From assembly GCA_002811645.1 (NCBI GenBank), contig PDIP01000092.1:2531-40652 (forward strand): 38,122 nucleotides of DNA, read 5' to 3'. Made by a program: the position numbers and the translations under genes. Of this stretch, positions 19,971 through 31,494 are shown in pieces. Source of the DNA: Corallochytrium limacisporum (Eukaryota > Opisthokonta). Positions within the stretch are counted from its first letter, which is position 1, and every line of letters starts with the position of its first letter. Under the pieces are notes generated by a model, which worked only from the letters and a program-made list of their open reading frames with translations, did not search any database and was not told the origin of the DNA.

Positions 19971-22586
19971 CTAGAAACCCATTCCAGGAGTGCTGCTGCG
20001 GCGGGCTTCGGCGCTGCGACGTTGAAGGCCTTCTTCAACATCAAGCTTCAGCGCGGTATCGGATACATCATGCTGGACAGGGGTGGATTCTGTGGGCACT
20101 CCGGCAGTTGGATCATCTGGGTCAACTTCAATATGCTCTTCCTCAGCAATTTCCTGAATCTCCTCTTCCAGCTCAGAATCACAGAAGCTTGCGTTGCATT
20201 CCTCGGGTTCGACGGCGGGTTGATCCTTTGGAAGTTGCTGGAAGTACTTGCGGCGGTCCCGGTCCTCCTGGGGAACGAGAGGGTCATCAACTAGGGACGC
20301 AGGCACCCTGGGAGGGGTGGGAACGCAGATATCGTCGTCATCTTTGGCGGCAGCAACAATCTCTCCGTCCTCGTTTTCAAGGACAACATCCTCATCGACT
20401 TCGACCTCATTCGCATTCACAGTCGTGACACAGCCGGAGTTGTCCTCCCGCTCCTGCTGCTTTGGAACGTCGTCGCCGGAAACGGCTTCGTTTTCGGGCA
20501 GGACATCACTGCGGCGGCGCATGCTCACCTCGTCGAGGGCGACAATTTCACGGATAGGACAGGCATGGGCATTGTTACCATTGAACACAGGGCCTCCAGA
20601 CACAGAAGCAGCGGAACCAGTGCTCAAGACGTGGACAGAGTCCGGACCATAGGCACGAGAGCTCTTAGCACCAGAGATGGAGGAGAAACCAGTTACTTCG
20701 AAATCACAGCTGGCGCCTTGCTTACCAGCACCAGCAAGGTTAGTCACTCTACCGTCTTCACCGATAGCCATGGTCACCAGTGGAGCACAAGCGTGCTCAG
20801 TGTCGCGGAATTTGGAATCCTCGGCCAGGTCGTCGTGTTTGAGGGTATGAATGGGCAGGGTAAAGACCACACGGATCTTGGCAATGGCAGCATCTACCCA
20901 CCGCATGAGCAGGGACTGCCCCTTTTCAATTACCATGTTACCCTGGTGGAACATGTAAGCGTCACGACGGCCCTCCATGGTGTTCATGGCGACCTGATCA
21001 GACTCGTAGTTCATAATGTCGTCAATATTGTACCAGCGGTCGAAGTAAACACCAAGATAGAGCTGGTTCCAGACGTGTTCCTCTGCCCACACAGTGTCAG
21101 CATTGAAGAAGATGTTGGTGGCATGGCGAGGGCAAATGTAGACACCGCTATGTCCGTTGTACCACTCGCTGGTCCAAAAGCCACGGTATTTACCGTTGGG
21201 GCGGAGGACATTTGCATGGGAGTTGTCGCCTACGGCATTGACGATACCAAGATCTGTCCAGGCGCGAAGATTGTCGCCATTGAAGAGTCCAGAAATACCA
21301 CCGGACACAATGCCGTGGCGAGAAAAGTATCGCTCCATGTCGGGGACATCACCAAAGACGTCATCCATGAACTGCTCGTTAAAGTAGATCTCGCACCAAG
21401 CATCATAGTAGGTGACGTTGTTGAGAATAAGATGACTGAATGTGTGAGACACCCAGTAGAAGTCTCTATAGTTTTCGTGACTCCACTTAAGCAAGGGATC
21501 CGCCTCAAACTGTGCCTGGACCGTCTCAAGCTCGTACGCTTCAGGCCAGGTATCGTTGGCATAGCCTTCTGTGAGAGGTTTCCTCCAGTTCTTGGGAAGG
21601 TGTGCAGCTTTGGAGTAGACAGACTGCTCCTCATCACGCACGATAAAATTGCGTTTTAGTTCGAGACTGGGACCGTTACCATTGTAGACAAGCTCAATCA
21701 TAAACTCGTTGTCGTCACCATGCATGGCTCTGACCCAGTCGACGTGTGCCTGCATATCAGAGACGGAAGTGCGACCCTCGACACGCTCGGAGCCACCACG
21801 CACGACCTGGGTGTCTAGCAGGTAGTCATCAATCTGAGCAGACAGCAAAATGCGACGGGAGCCGGTGAAGGTGGCCTGAGTGACCCACAGGGACCAGGCG
21901 TGGCTCAGAGCAGTAGCTTCCCAGCGCCAGTGGGCACCGGCAGAGTGGTAACTCTCGTAGACCTGACGGCCGTCGTTGAAGGTGACGATAGCAGAGACGA
22001 AAGCGTTGCCATTGCCGAGCTTCCAGACAGGCTCCACGGACTTGACAGCGGCGTTACCAAAGTACTGAGGGTTGGCGACTCCGGCATTGAAGAAGTCAAG
22101 ACTCATGTCAACGGGGTTGTTCTTAGCCATACCGGGGATGTCGTAAACGAGGGAGGCAGTCTTTTCGGGACTCCAGACGGCAGTGGTAGCTGCACCGTGG
22201 CGCCAAGGCCAGACTTCAAGTTCAACCATATGGGCACCAGTTTGACGCTGGTATTCATATAGTTCGGCGTACTGTCCGGCAGTGAGCATGTCCTTCCAAG
22301 TGCCATTGGGCTGAGGGAAGACAGTGGGCTGCTTGACGATGCAGGAGTACTTGGCATGGAAGTCGTCACCGTCAACACAAGCGTGGTAGAGCTGTATGTC
22401 GCCGATGAGACCTGTAGAGGGGACCCTGAGGACATCGTATTGGAAGTTCCATCCGTCAAAGACCTGGGTATCTGGAGAAATGTTTTCTGAAGTAATGAAC
22501 AAGCACTTGAGATCCATGAGTTTCTCTGCGCTGACGGTCATGAAGACCATGGCAAATGCCATGACGAAATGCAGGGACATCATCAT
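19971..22586 (-). CDS. Secreted Agd3-type polysaccharide N-deacetylase (CE18-like)
   Basis: The product is 871 residues. A signal peptide (1-20, ending MTVSA) is followed by a ~200-residue N-terminal domain like the CBM87 module, and by a deacetylase domain (~245-585). Diagnostic motifs are SAQIDDYLLDT (Asp pair 253/254, base and metal ligand positions) and WVSHTFSHLILNNVTYYDA (H381 and H385 as metal-binding HxxxH), then YMFHQGNM. These match fungal Agd3, which deacetylates galactosaminogalactan at the cell surface. The family is carbohydrate esterase 18. The protein therefore probably removes acetyl groups from an amino-sugar polymer outside the cell. Residues ~690-871 form an acidic, disordered extension not usual in the family. 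Three ATGs open the frame; the first is taken (AACAATG). A pyrimidine-rich tract lies about 155-205 bp upstream. Confidence 0.85.
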   Translation of the reverse strand: MMMSLHFVMAFAMVFMTVSAEKLMDLKCLFITSENISPDTQVFDGWNFQYDVLRVPSTGLIGDIQLYHACVDGDDFHAKYSCIVKQPTVFPQPNGTWKDMLTAGQYAELYEYQRQTGAHMVELEVWPWRHGAATTAVWSPEKTASLVYDIPGMAKNNPVDMSLDFFNAGVANPQYFGNAAVKSVEPVWKLGNGNAFVSAIVTFNDGRQVYESYHSAGAHWRWEATALSHAWSLWVTQATFTGSRRILLSAQIDDYLLDTQVVRGGSERVEGRTSVSDMQAHVDWVRAMHGDDNEFMIELVYNGNGPSLELKRNFIVRDEEQSVYSKAAHLPKNWRKPLTEGYANDTWPEAYELETVQAQFEADPLLKWSHENYRDFYWVSHTFSHLILNNVTYYDAWCEIYFNEQFMDDVFGDVPDMERYFSRHGIVSGGISGLFNGDNLRAWTDLGIVNAVGDNSHANVLRPNGKYRGFWTSEWYNGHSGVYICPRHATNIFFNADTVWAEEHVWNQLYLGVYFDRWYNIDDIMNYESDQVAMNTMEGRRDAYMFHQGNMVIEKGQSLLMRWVDAAIAKIRVVFTLPIHTLKHDDLAEDSKFRDTEHACAPLVTMAIGEDGRVTNLAGAGKQGASCDFEVTGFSSISGAKSSRAYGPDSVHVLSTGSAASVSGGPVFNGNNAHACPIREIVALDEVSMRRRSDVLPENEAVSGDDVPKQQEREDNSGCVTTVNANEVEVDEDVVLENEDGEIVAAAKDDDDICVPTPPRVPASLVDDPLVPQEDRDRRKYFQQLPKDQPAVEPEECNASFCDSELEEEIQEIAEEEHIEVDPDDPTAGVPTESTPVQHDVSDTALKLDVEEGLQRRSAEARRSSTPGMGF

Positions 22587-25500
22587 TGTTATATGCCTGT
22601 GAGTATCTATGTTACCTTCTATCCCATACCCAACGCAATTCTAGTCTTAGTATTACATGAAAACATAAAACGTCCTTGTTGATCGACTACTCTTATACCT
22701 GGATTTTAACCAAATCCTTTCGTACTATCGCCCCACGCGCTCTTTTCCCCCGTTTCCTCCTTTCCCCCCTTTCCCCCCTTCCCCTGGCTTTGGTGGCTGA
22801 AGTTTTCGTCATCCATACCGTCCGGTGTTCCCGACGGCAGCACTGGTCGGGGGTGGAAGAGAGATAGCAGAGGGTGGGTGATGGAAGTGAACGAGGGCGA
22901 GAATTTCCATAATAAAAGTATGGAAAACGGTGCCGTATGTAGACGCCACAGAACGTCTTACGGTACGAATGTTCACCAACCCGCCGTGTAACTTTTGGTC
23001 AAGGTAAATCTCTTCAGCCAACTCACTTCACTTGTCTTTCAGTAGGGGAGCCAAGGAGGGGAAGACACCAATGAATGACGCGTTTTACTCTTGGCCCGCT
23101 ACACTGATGGTAACCGGCAGTTCTCTTTCTTCGTGTCTCTTTTCTTTGCGCGCCTGGGCCGTGACTGCCGATGCTAAGAATAGGGACGTCAACCAGCCCA
23201 AACGGCAGTCTAGAGCCCGGAGGGAAAGGACGTGGCGATGGAACTATCCAACGGTCGAAGCCGAACCAACCTTCCGATACACCACGATCCAGTATTCTAT
23301 AGTGGAGGTACCAGACTGAGAAAAATGGAAGGGAGGATTGGCCGTGTCTGCTCCGCCACGATGAAAACTCTTGCATATACATTTATAATAAAAAATTCGC
23401 TATTGGGTAGTTTCGCGCAAGTCGGACCTCGATCCGCATGCGCGATCACCCCAATGGACAACCTGTACTCGAGTCCTGAGGTGCACGGACAGTGTGCTCG
23501 CGCTCGAAAAAGGGTTGAATAAAATAGGGCGACTCAAGAGGATTTAAACTGTGTACACATGCACACATAAGTATTTGTCAGCGTTCGGCTCAAGGGAGAG
23601 GGAGTTGAGGACCGAGGCTTATGCGAGCAAACTTCTCTGGCGAGATCTGTCTCGTTCACACTCGATTCCCATGTTTACTTCCATTGTCCCAAGGAATGTT
23701 AGCTAGAGTGCCATGTGCCTGGAACAAGTGCAGTTACCTTTTTGCCTTCCAGTCTGTTTGGTCTTCGGTTCCCATGCAAATAAGGTCTGCAATACTCAGC
23801 GGTCAGTATTCAGTTGAGGTAGGAGATCTTGTTTAAGCACAAACAGGCGCGTTTTCGTCCGAAGATACATTCCAATACTCGATGTCTTCCAGTCTCCAAT
23901 ACCAGTCATCCAGGGTACACTCATACCTCTGGCTTGATATCCCAGCTGAAACACCTTGGCCATCTCGGAATGAATGTTTGTGCAGAGGGTGCATTACGAA
24001 TCCTAACAGATTGGGCATTGCATCGCGGGTGACGGAGAACTTGGGCACTATGTCTCTGCAACTCGCGCAGGAAACAGCTAAACAGAGCATACGACTTTTC
24101 ACGTACGGAGAAGGAGGAAAACGGGCATGTGTGAAGAACTGTCCTTTCAGTTGAAGGAGTCAAAGGACAGACAAAGACGTTCAGCACATTCCATAGGATA
24201 TGATATGCATGAGTGGTCACTTTCCACACTCACATGCGGCATCGTTCCTTAATTCTCGATCCGTAGCTCTCTGTCGTACTTAACTCTGGCTGTACGGCGT
24301 AGGGATTGCTGCCGAAACATATTGCGTTCGGCACCGCTAGCTTTATCCTCTCTCTGTATACTGTCAGGACACGCAGAACATCGACAGAACCTAGAATCGG
24401 TCCAGCTTTGGCTCACCGCAGGAGAACTTCGCGGCAAAGAGTATCTATCAACCAAAGCCCATGAGGAGGACTAATATTATAGATATACTCCCTACCGCGA
24501 ACAGCCAATTTCTTCACGCCAAACCTTCGATTCTCGCCCACATACGTTCCGCGGGATTAGGGGTTTTCCATTGTGATTCGCGTTTGTTTTTCGCTGGGCT
24601 TAGATCTCTCATTTGCCCACGCACGCTCTTTCTCGTTCTTTCGTGCTATGTAGGCAGCTCTTGTACAGTGTGCTAGGGTTAAGGGCTTGCCCAGAGTTTG
24701 GAGATGAAGAAGGAAAGGACAGGGGATTGCGCAAAGTCCAATATTGAAAATAACTCTGTGCTTGGAGGAACCGGGAAAGTCTGTACTGCCTCCCTGAACC
24801 GACGGCATGGAGAAATCGAGAAGGGTTCCCCCTCCCCCTTCCTATCCTTCTTACATTGTACAATGAAGGGACCCCTGAGTGAAACATTACGTGCGCAAGC
24901 AAGCCCGTGCTCCAAACCCTCCCCTTTGTTTCGAGGGCCACGTTTTCGGTCTTTTCTACCATCGTTCCTTCACTTTCTTGACTCTCCGGAACATTTAGTA
25001 TACAGCCTCGAGAACCCCCTTTCCCCACCTTCTGTGATTACGGCCCAACTTAAAGTTCTCCCGATCGCTTTGTGCTGACCAATGCAACCACACTGAGAGG
25101 TATATGCTTCATATAAAGACGTACTGGAACCACCGACTCATTCAACAGCCGTTTAGGGGATCCAATCCCGGTGGACCCCGGCTTATTGTTTCAAGTGACT
25201 CATGGTCATTCCATCAAACCATAAAAAAAGCGGAAGAGGAACTATGAGTTGTCGGCAATTGACAGTGAGCGACCCATACTCCTTAATGTTGAACTCCCCT
25301 TGGGTGAGATATGTTCATAGTTTCTCGTTCGGATGCATATGTTGCTCCTTTTTACCTTGTTAGATTTTCAGAGTGTAAGACTGCCTGTGCCTTGCCCTTA
25401 TGGATCCCACCCAGACATTCGCATGATCATCCAACAACCACACTATAGTGTCTGTTCCACGTGTTGTTGACTGCAGAATGCGAAGCTCGAATGCTTGAGA

Positions 25501-28144
25501 GCTTGCACAAGCCCAAGCGCACCAATTGAGCGAAGCCAGTTGTTTAACACCGATCAAACCCCTATACAAGCACTTGACAGATGTAATAGGTAGACCAGCC
25601 TTAGTATATTAACTGTGCCGTAACTTCAGTCTACGTATGTGTGTAATGCGGCTCCTGAACCCAATCACCATCCCCTACCGGGGTCCAACAACCCATCCTA
25701 ACCGAAATCATGCGCATGAGAGGAGAAGGCGAGAGATCGAGGGGATAATACACAAGAGCGCGCGCACCACCCCCGCACTCTGCTCCTTCGTCCCTTCTCC
25801 CTTCCCCTGACCGCGGACGAAGACAAAGGCTAGGCCGTAAGCACCGCCGTCCAGCCATCCAAAGGTCGGGGAGTGAACAATTTCATACTGTCGCTATCAG
25901 CATGGACTAACCGGACATTATGCGTCTTACTTCTTCTACAGGAATATCTTCCGTTTAGGTGTTGAGAGCACATTCATGGCCTGCCGGTCCCGGACAAAAA
26001 CTGCCCCCAATATTTGTTCCCTGTGGTGACACCCTGCGACGCACAATGAACTTTGCTAACGGTTTCTTTCTCATTCTGGGCAGCTGGGGAGATAAAGCGG
26101 CGACAGCTGGGGCCCCAGAACACAACAGGAAGGCTCCACATCGCGCCCCCGCCGCTGGGAAGGGGGCATAGACACTCGGCAAAGGGGCCCGACATGCCAT
26201 ATGTATATCATGTACCGGGAAGTGGCAAAGCATGAAATTTAGAAATCAGGCTCCCGATTAAGCAGACTCGGGGTGCTATACTACCTTGCAGCAAAGCAGC
26301 ATGTCAGAAGATGCACTAATGGACTCCCATCAACTCTGGGTTAGTCATACGGAAACTTGCCATTGTCAACTTGGGCCCACCAAATGGATTGAGAGGCACG
26401 CATGTGCGAACTAAGAACGAGAGCTGATGGTGGATGCCCTGTGAAACAGCGAGTATGAAATGCGAAGGCAATGCACGCGTAGCGGAACACAAACGAGGCA
26501 ATAAGTTTGCCAACACAAGGAGCCCCCGATCTGACAAACTCAAGAGCTGTGTGTGTTTATAAAAGGGAAGCCAGGGCTCTGATCCGAGTACCAGATAATG
26601 TTCAAGGAATTCTTTCGAACTGTGGGTACCGGGGATCGCGCGCTCCAGGTCACAGAGCTAAACCGCCCACAGGTGAAAACGTGCATTGCGAGGGGGGTAA
26701 GAGTGATTGATGTTTAGACGTGCCATGACTCTCACTGTCGTGAAATACCACCGGTCTGTTGATCATGGCGACAACCACAGGCAGATAGGTGACCAAACGA
26801 AACAAACACCACATGCCGTTCAGACTCCTTTCCTGTTCCGTTAGAGCATTGCCGTCGGTGACTGGAGCTCCTCAAAAGTTCGGTGTTTGGGGCTATACTT
26901 GAGCGGAGGAACGGATCGTCGTTTGGAATGTGCACAGTCACTGGATGGACGGGGCGATGCTCGAGCAAAATAGTCTTGGGTGATAGATGCTGGTGGTAAG
27001 TCTTAAATAGTCATCAAAGAGAGTTATGAAGAATCTTCTTACACGTAACAAACGAATACCGAAAACACGGACATTGACGTCGAATACAAGGACACTTACC
27101 GCAAGGACGCCCGCACAAGAAGTGGGCTCGGCACACCATGACATACGCTTGCTTGCCTATTGTTCTCTTCTCGGGGCAATGTTTTCAGCTCTAATTCGTT
27201 TTGTGGGGCTGGAGATGCGGTTGTGCTGGAGAAGGATGTTCATGTTCAATGGGGGTGTTGATGGGGATGCCTATCTCGAAGCACACCATCGCCATCGGTA
27301 TATGAATTGCAACCAGGTGGGATACGTTCATCCTTTCTAAGAAGGTGTTCTGGTGGATATGTACACGATGGTTATGGATCCTACGTACATCGTGTTCCAA
27401 TCTTGCACAAACAGCTGAATATCAGTCGCTAACGAAGGACAGGGATCACCAAACGCGGCCGGTCCAGTCCAGCTCGCTGTTGGAATTGCAGTAATCAAGA
27501 ATGGTCAAAGAGCTAGCTTACAACATGGACGAGAGGAACGAAAGAATGTATACATCCTCACAACAACGAATGCATCTCGACCTCCCAAGCCATGCAAGTG
27601 TAGCAAGTGTTCGCAGTGCGGGGCAGACACTGAAACTATTGTAAACCAGGTTGACCTGTCCGTCCTGATTGATTTTGATTTAATATATTCATAAATTGGA
27701 TAAAGTTATGAAATATACAGAGGGTCTGAAGGAATGGGCACCTGGACAAGATCTTGTGTTTTTGTTGCCTTGTTGTGATATTAAGAGTACCGGGGGTGTA
27801 CCAGTTGGTCCTGTAAAATTATGAAAAATGCTTGCCTAAATGGAACCCGCCTTAACTCACTGGCCTTTTTTGGCCAAGCATAGGAGAGACCCTGGGCCTG
27901 ATTCACGTAATTACGGAATAACGGCTCAATGCCTGCGGGTACTTGAGAAGCAAGATTGCTTATAAAGAGCTGTGAATCCATGACTTTCGTTAAATTTGGG
28001 GACCAAATGCCCGAACTCCTGATTAATTATACACCCTGAAACACGCTGCATGTAGAAACTCAGGGTGCAACACTCACTCTGGCGACCGTACCGACGCTGC
28101 TGACCGAGGTAAATCAACAACGAGGGTAACGAGACCATAAGGCA
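22587..28144. other. 5.6-kb gene-poor interval
   Basis: No frame longer than about 140 codons and none with a recognisable domain on either strand. A pyrimidine-rich block at 22740-22795 lies upstream of the deacetylase gene. No tRNA, rRNA, long repeat or transposase remnant was recognised by eye. Multi-exon or non-coding genes cannot be excluded; isolated GTAAGT sites occur (for example 26997 plus, and about 27092 minus) but no consistent exon chain was found. Confidence 0.55.
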
Positions 28145-29128
28145 ATGCCAGCTAAGACTATTCAGGACTACCAGCATGATCTACCTACGGAACTGTCACA
28201 CCTGAAGAACAAGGGCTACCAGGTCATTCCAGGGGTAATCACCAACGCTGAAGCCTTGAAGGCTCGGGAAGAGATTTTCGAATGGTTCGAAGGCCTGAAT
28301 ATCGGCTTCGATCGCAAAGATCCGCAGACTTGGCAATTTCCAAAGAGCCCAAGTACTGTCGCAGGTATTCTTCTCCGACCTAATGGCTCCTTCATTGCTC
28401 CGGTGGTCCGCATCCGCACGCATGCGAACGTAGCAGAGCAGTTCAGCAAGGTTTGGGGCACGGACGATCTAGTCGTCAGCTACGACCGCATTAATGTCAC
28501 CCCACCACCGGAGATTGATCCTAACGATGACGGTAGCCCCGACCAACCATGGTTTCATACTGATCAAGACAAAGATAAGCGAGGAAGACACTGTGTGCAG
28601 GGTATGATTCCCCTGAATGACATGCACAGCCACGATGCGACACTGCACGTTCTGGAGGGGAGCCATGCCTATCACGCTGAGTTCTTTGAACAGTTCAGGC
28701 CCAACCATAAGGCGCAGGACAAAGACTTTCACCGATTTACGGATGAAGAGGTTGAATGGTTTGAATCTAGACCGGGCGTGCGTCGCGTGCGGGTGAGCGC
28801 CAATCGGGGCGACCTGGTGCTCTGGGATTCGCGGACCGTTCATTGTAGTGCCAAGGCCCAAACTGAGCTCAGACCCTCGCGTAAGGACCCAAGTGACCTC
28901 TGGCGCTTCGTCGTTTACGTATGCATGGGTCCAGCTGCACTAGTCACAGATGAAGACCGCAGACTGCGGCGGATGGCGTTTGAGACCGATCAAGCCACGA
29001 GCCATTGGCCGTACGGAGTCAGGGTGTTCCCAGAGCCAGCCAATCCCGAGCATTGGACGTTGCGAAAACCAGCTATGCCGGACACGGAGCTCGGAAAGCG
29101 ACTGATGCGGCCGATTGGAGGAGAATAG
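28145..29128 (+). CDS. Phytanoyl-CoA dioxygenase (PhyH)-like oxygenase
   Basis: The product is 327 residues, the normal length for PhyH-like 2-oxoglutarate/Fe(II) oxygenases. The iron triad is visible: H138-x-D140 in QPWFHTDQ and distal H233 in WDSRTVHCSA, with R254 (DLWRFVVYV) placed for the co-substrate. SYDRINVTPPPE before the HxD and the cysteine-bearing RGRHCVQGMIPL loop are typical of the soluble branch found in many protists and some large DNA viruses. There is no signal peptide and no obvious C-terminal SKL peroxisome signal (it ends GGE), so a cytosolic enzyme is likely. The substrate is unknown. The start ATG (GCAATGCC) gives the family-like N-terminus with a GYQVIPGVI strand. The plus-strand AATAAA at 29364 could serve its mRNA. 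Confidence 0.85.
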   Translation: MPAKTIQDYQHDLPTELSHLKNKGYQVIPGVITNAEALKAREEIFEWFEGLNIGFDRKDPQTWQFPKSPSTVAGILLRPNGSFIAPVVRIRTHANVAEQFSKVWGTDDLVVSYDRINVTPPPEIDPNDDGSPDQPWFHTDQDKDKRGRHCVQGMIPLNDMHSHDATLHVLEGSHAYHAEFFEQFRPNHKAQDKDFHRFTDEEVEWFESRPGVRRVRVSANRGDLVLWDSRTVHCSAKAQTELRPSRKDPSDLWRFVVYVCMGPAALVTDEDRRLRRMAFETDQATSHWPYGVRVFPEPANPEHWTLRKPAMPDTELGKRLMRPIGGE

Positions 29129-29363
29129 GGAGAAGTGTGTAAAGACTGTGTTTACGACCCCCCCCCCCGGGGGCGGGAACCTCCCACATATTCACAGTTG
29201 GTATTTCGATGGCACATCTGCTCACTCACCCAGCTGACATTTTTAGCTATTAACCGACCCCTAAATAGAAATTAAATTGGCTTAATCGTAGACGCCCCCG
29301 TAGGTCAGGCCCAGCAGAGGATCCGAACGGGAGAGCTCGGTAGGGGAAATTGTCAAACCAAGC

Positions 29364-29369
29364 AATAAA
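29364..29369 (+). promoter_or_regulatory. Candidate polyadenylation signal
   Basis: AATAAA lies 236 bp after the stop of the PhyH-like gene in the same orientation. Single hexamers also arise by chance. Confidence 0.3.
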
Positions 29370-30378
29370 GTGATGAAAATTACATATGCTGAAAGGCGTG
29401 CTGGCCGTTCACTGTGACATCACTGAGCGAGAGACTCATCACAAATTTTGACAAGAAATGCATAGGGCCAAACAGATTGGAAAACAAAATCTTTACTAGG
29501 TGCGTGCGGGACCATTGCGCCCATTGCGCATCGTCACCGTCATCATGATCGTTCTCAGCATCATTACCTGCAATCCTGCACATGCCGACATTTGTATTGC
29601 ATGATACTACAGGTATGGATGGTTGATACCCTGCGTCAACATTGGTGAGCGAGAATATCAGGTGGAGCTGAGAGCAGATCATCATCAGCTGGTCGTGTGC
29701 GGGTTTGCTGGCCATTCCGAAATCTGCGTAGACGATCTCAGGAAGCTGTGCCTGCGGAGGATCGATCTCAATGTGTGAACCCCTTTGTTGGCACTTCCGA
29801 TGGGTTGTTGCATTCACTAAGACAGAACTAGGGCAGCAGATACAGTATGTCTTTTGCTGGGCAAGCCAGAGCGGGAAAAGAAATTAGTGTAGGGTAGTGC
29901 ACTCGGTGAATTCATCGACAGGGGGACCAGGTAACCAATGATACTCACAAAAGCGATGACGAACCCTGGCTTCCCTTCCTATGCTTCGCTGCTGGCGGCC
30001 CACCTCAATCCCCCCTCCCCCCCCCCCCCCAAGCAAGAAATGTGGAGACATTCTTTTCTATACGATGCGGACGTTCAATTTCGTCACCAAAACGTAATAC
30101 TGAATGTATGGATCAAAATGCTGCTCTAACAAAGGCATTTGGAGGTCGTTGAGACCGTACCCGAAGTCGAGAGAAGTGGAGCGGGAAATGCTTTTCCCAG
30201 TCCGCACTGGTGCCTGCCAAATGTGGCAGGACTCTTTCTCTTGCTGGTGTCCCCTGTACTCACCTTTCGTTTCTCTCTTCGAAATCCCAGTTAGTTTACT
30301 ATTGGATCCGGGTCCACATAGCATGCTCACCCGGCCCTGCCCAGCCCCCGCGCAGATCATCTACCCTGCGCGACGAAA

Positions 30379-30398
30379 GAGAGAGAGAGAGAGAGAGA
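30379..30398. repeat. (GA)n microsatellite
   Basis: Ten uninterrupted GA dinucleotides. Confidence 0.95.
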
Positions 30399-30880
30399 CT
30401 GCACCGCGAGGAAACCCCGCTAACCCTTTCCCCCCGCCGGGTCATTCAGGCCTTAGGGACTGCGTCGCCACACTTTGCCGCTGGTGACACCATGAAGTCA
30501 CCAGAGCCGCGAGACTTCCTTTGTTTGGCAAGCGTCGACATCGTATGTATCTTTGTGCATCTGCGTAGAAAATAAGTTGGCACCATAGTGTTTGTTAATC
30601 GCTTTCGAAGCTCAGCAACTTTTGCAGTGTTCCAAGGCAAGAAAACATGACTGCGTAGATACTTCAGAGAAGATGGATGAGATGTCGACTCAAGCTCCAC
30701 TTGTTCAGGGATGGCTGTAGATGAGGAATGAAGCGGTCAAAGACGTAGTAAAGGACATCCGAACGAGAAACCTGTCAGCGATTTGTGATCCTTGGGCACT
30801 AGGCGGAGCGAGCCAACGAACAGCTTTCATCGATAGAGAACATAATAGTGTGAGCACTCGAAGTAAGGCATACATTAACA

Positions 30881-31204
30881 ATGGTGTTCGGATCCAAGAG
30901 CACAAGGAGGGCTAGTACCGTTGAGGTCAAACAGCCGAAGATGGTTGACGGACCAGTGCCAAAAATGAAGGAGAGCTGGCTGCTGGCTACCTGTGCCTTT
31001 ATCTTCTTCCTACCTCTCGGGATCGCGTCGATGGTCTTCCTGTCGCAGGCGAAGTCTGCTTATAAAGCCAGAAATGTAACTAAGGCTGAAAGTAAACTCT
31101 ACGGGGCCCACTTGATGTCATCTGTGGCGATTCTGATTGGTACTATATTGATTGCAGTGATAGGTTTGATGGTCAGTGAAGGACTGACCAACGGCGGGGA
31201 GTAA
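30881..31204 (+). CDS. CD225/dispanin (IFITM-like) small membrane protein
   Basis: The product is 107 residues: a ~30-residue basic cytosolic arm, a first hydrophobic segment (33-54, with FFLPLGIASMVFL), a short charged loop (SQAKSAYKARNVTKAESKLY) and a second helix (~76-99). The pattern P-L-G-I-A at the end of the first segment, then K-S-A-Y-x-A-R and later A-E-S-x-x-Y-G-A before the second helix, is that of the CD225/dispanin family. IFITM proteins, which restrict virus entry in vertebrates, and many bacterial and protist homologues belong to it. Cys38 lies in the first segment, where IFITMs are often palmitoylated. The role here is unknown; membrane trafficking or stiffness control is a family-based guess. 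The ATG has a strong context (AACAATGG). It is convergent with the AlkB-like gene, with 290 bp between stops. Confidence 0.75.
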   Translation: MVFGSKSTRRASTVEVKQPKMVDGPVPKMKESWLLATCAFIFFLPLGIASMVFLSQAKSAYKARNVTKAESKLYGAHLMSSVAILIGTILIAVIGLMVSEGLTNGGE

Positions 31205-31494
31205 ATCATCGTTCCTCAAGCACAACAAAGGGCTCTGCCGGGTACACAACAGAGCATTCCAATTTTGGTCGATGGAAGATGGTCGAATGTCTCTGTGTCG
31301 ATGCCACCTACACAAATATCAGATACAATACACAAATTCAACAACACATGCGGAACTTTAATGTGAGAACATTTTTCACCGCCTGCAAAGTTAGGACATG
31401 AGTGCACAGATAGGACAAAGGGACCACAACATTCGGAATGGAACGTGTCTCGATACGGGAACGGTTCTTCCGTTCAGAGGTCAATACACATGTT

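Larger units (their letters stand above)
29129..30880. other. Intergenic region, no firm gene
   Basis: The stretch includes C/G runs (29159-29172, 30012-30030) and a GA repeat (30379-30398). A minus-strand frame (29380-29817, first ATG giving 111 residues) has balanced composition but no recognisable domain and is not called. A 64-codon ATG frame at 30721-30915 overlaps the start of the CD225 gene. Confidence 0.5.

Noticed and set aside
20565-21659. 364-codon plus-strand frame opposite the deacetylase
   Set aside because: It is an antisense shadow of a strongly supported gene with a full active-site signature.
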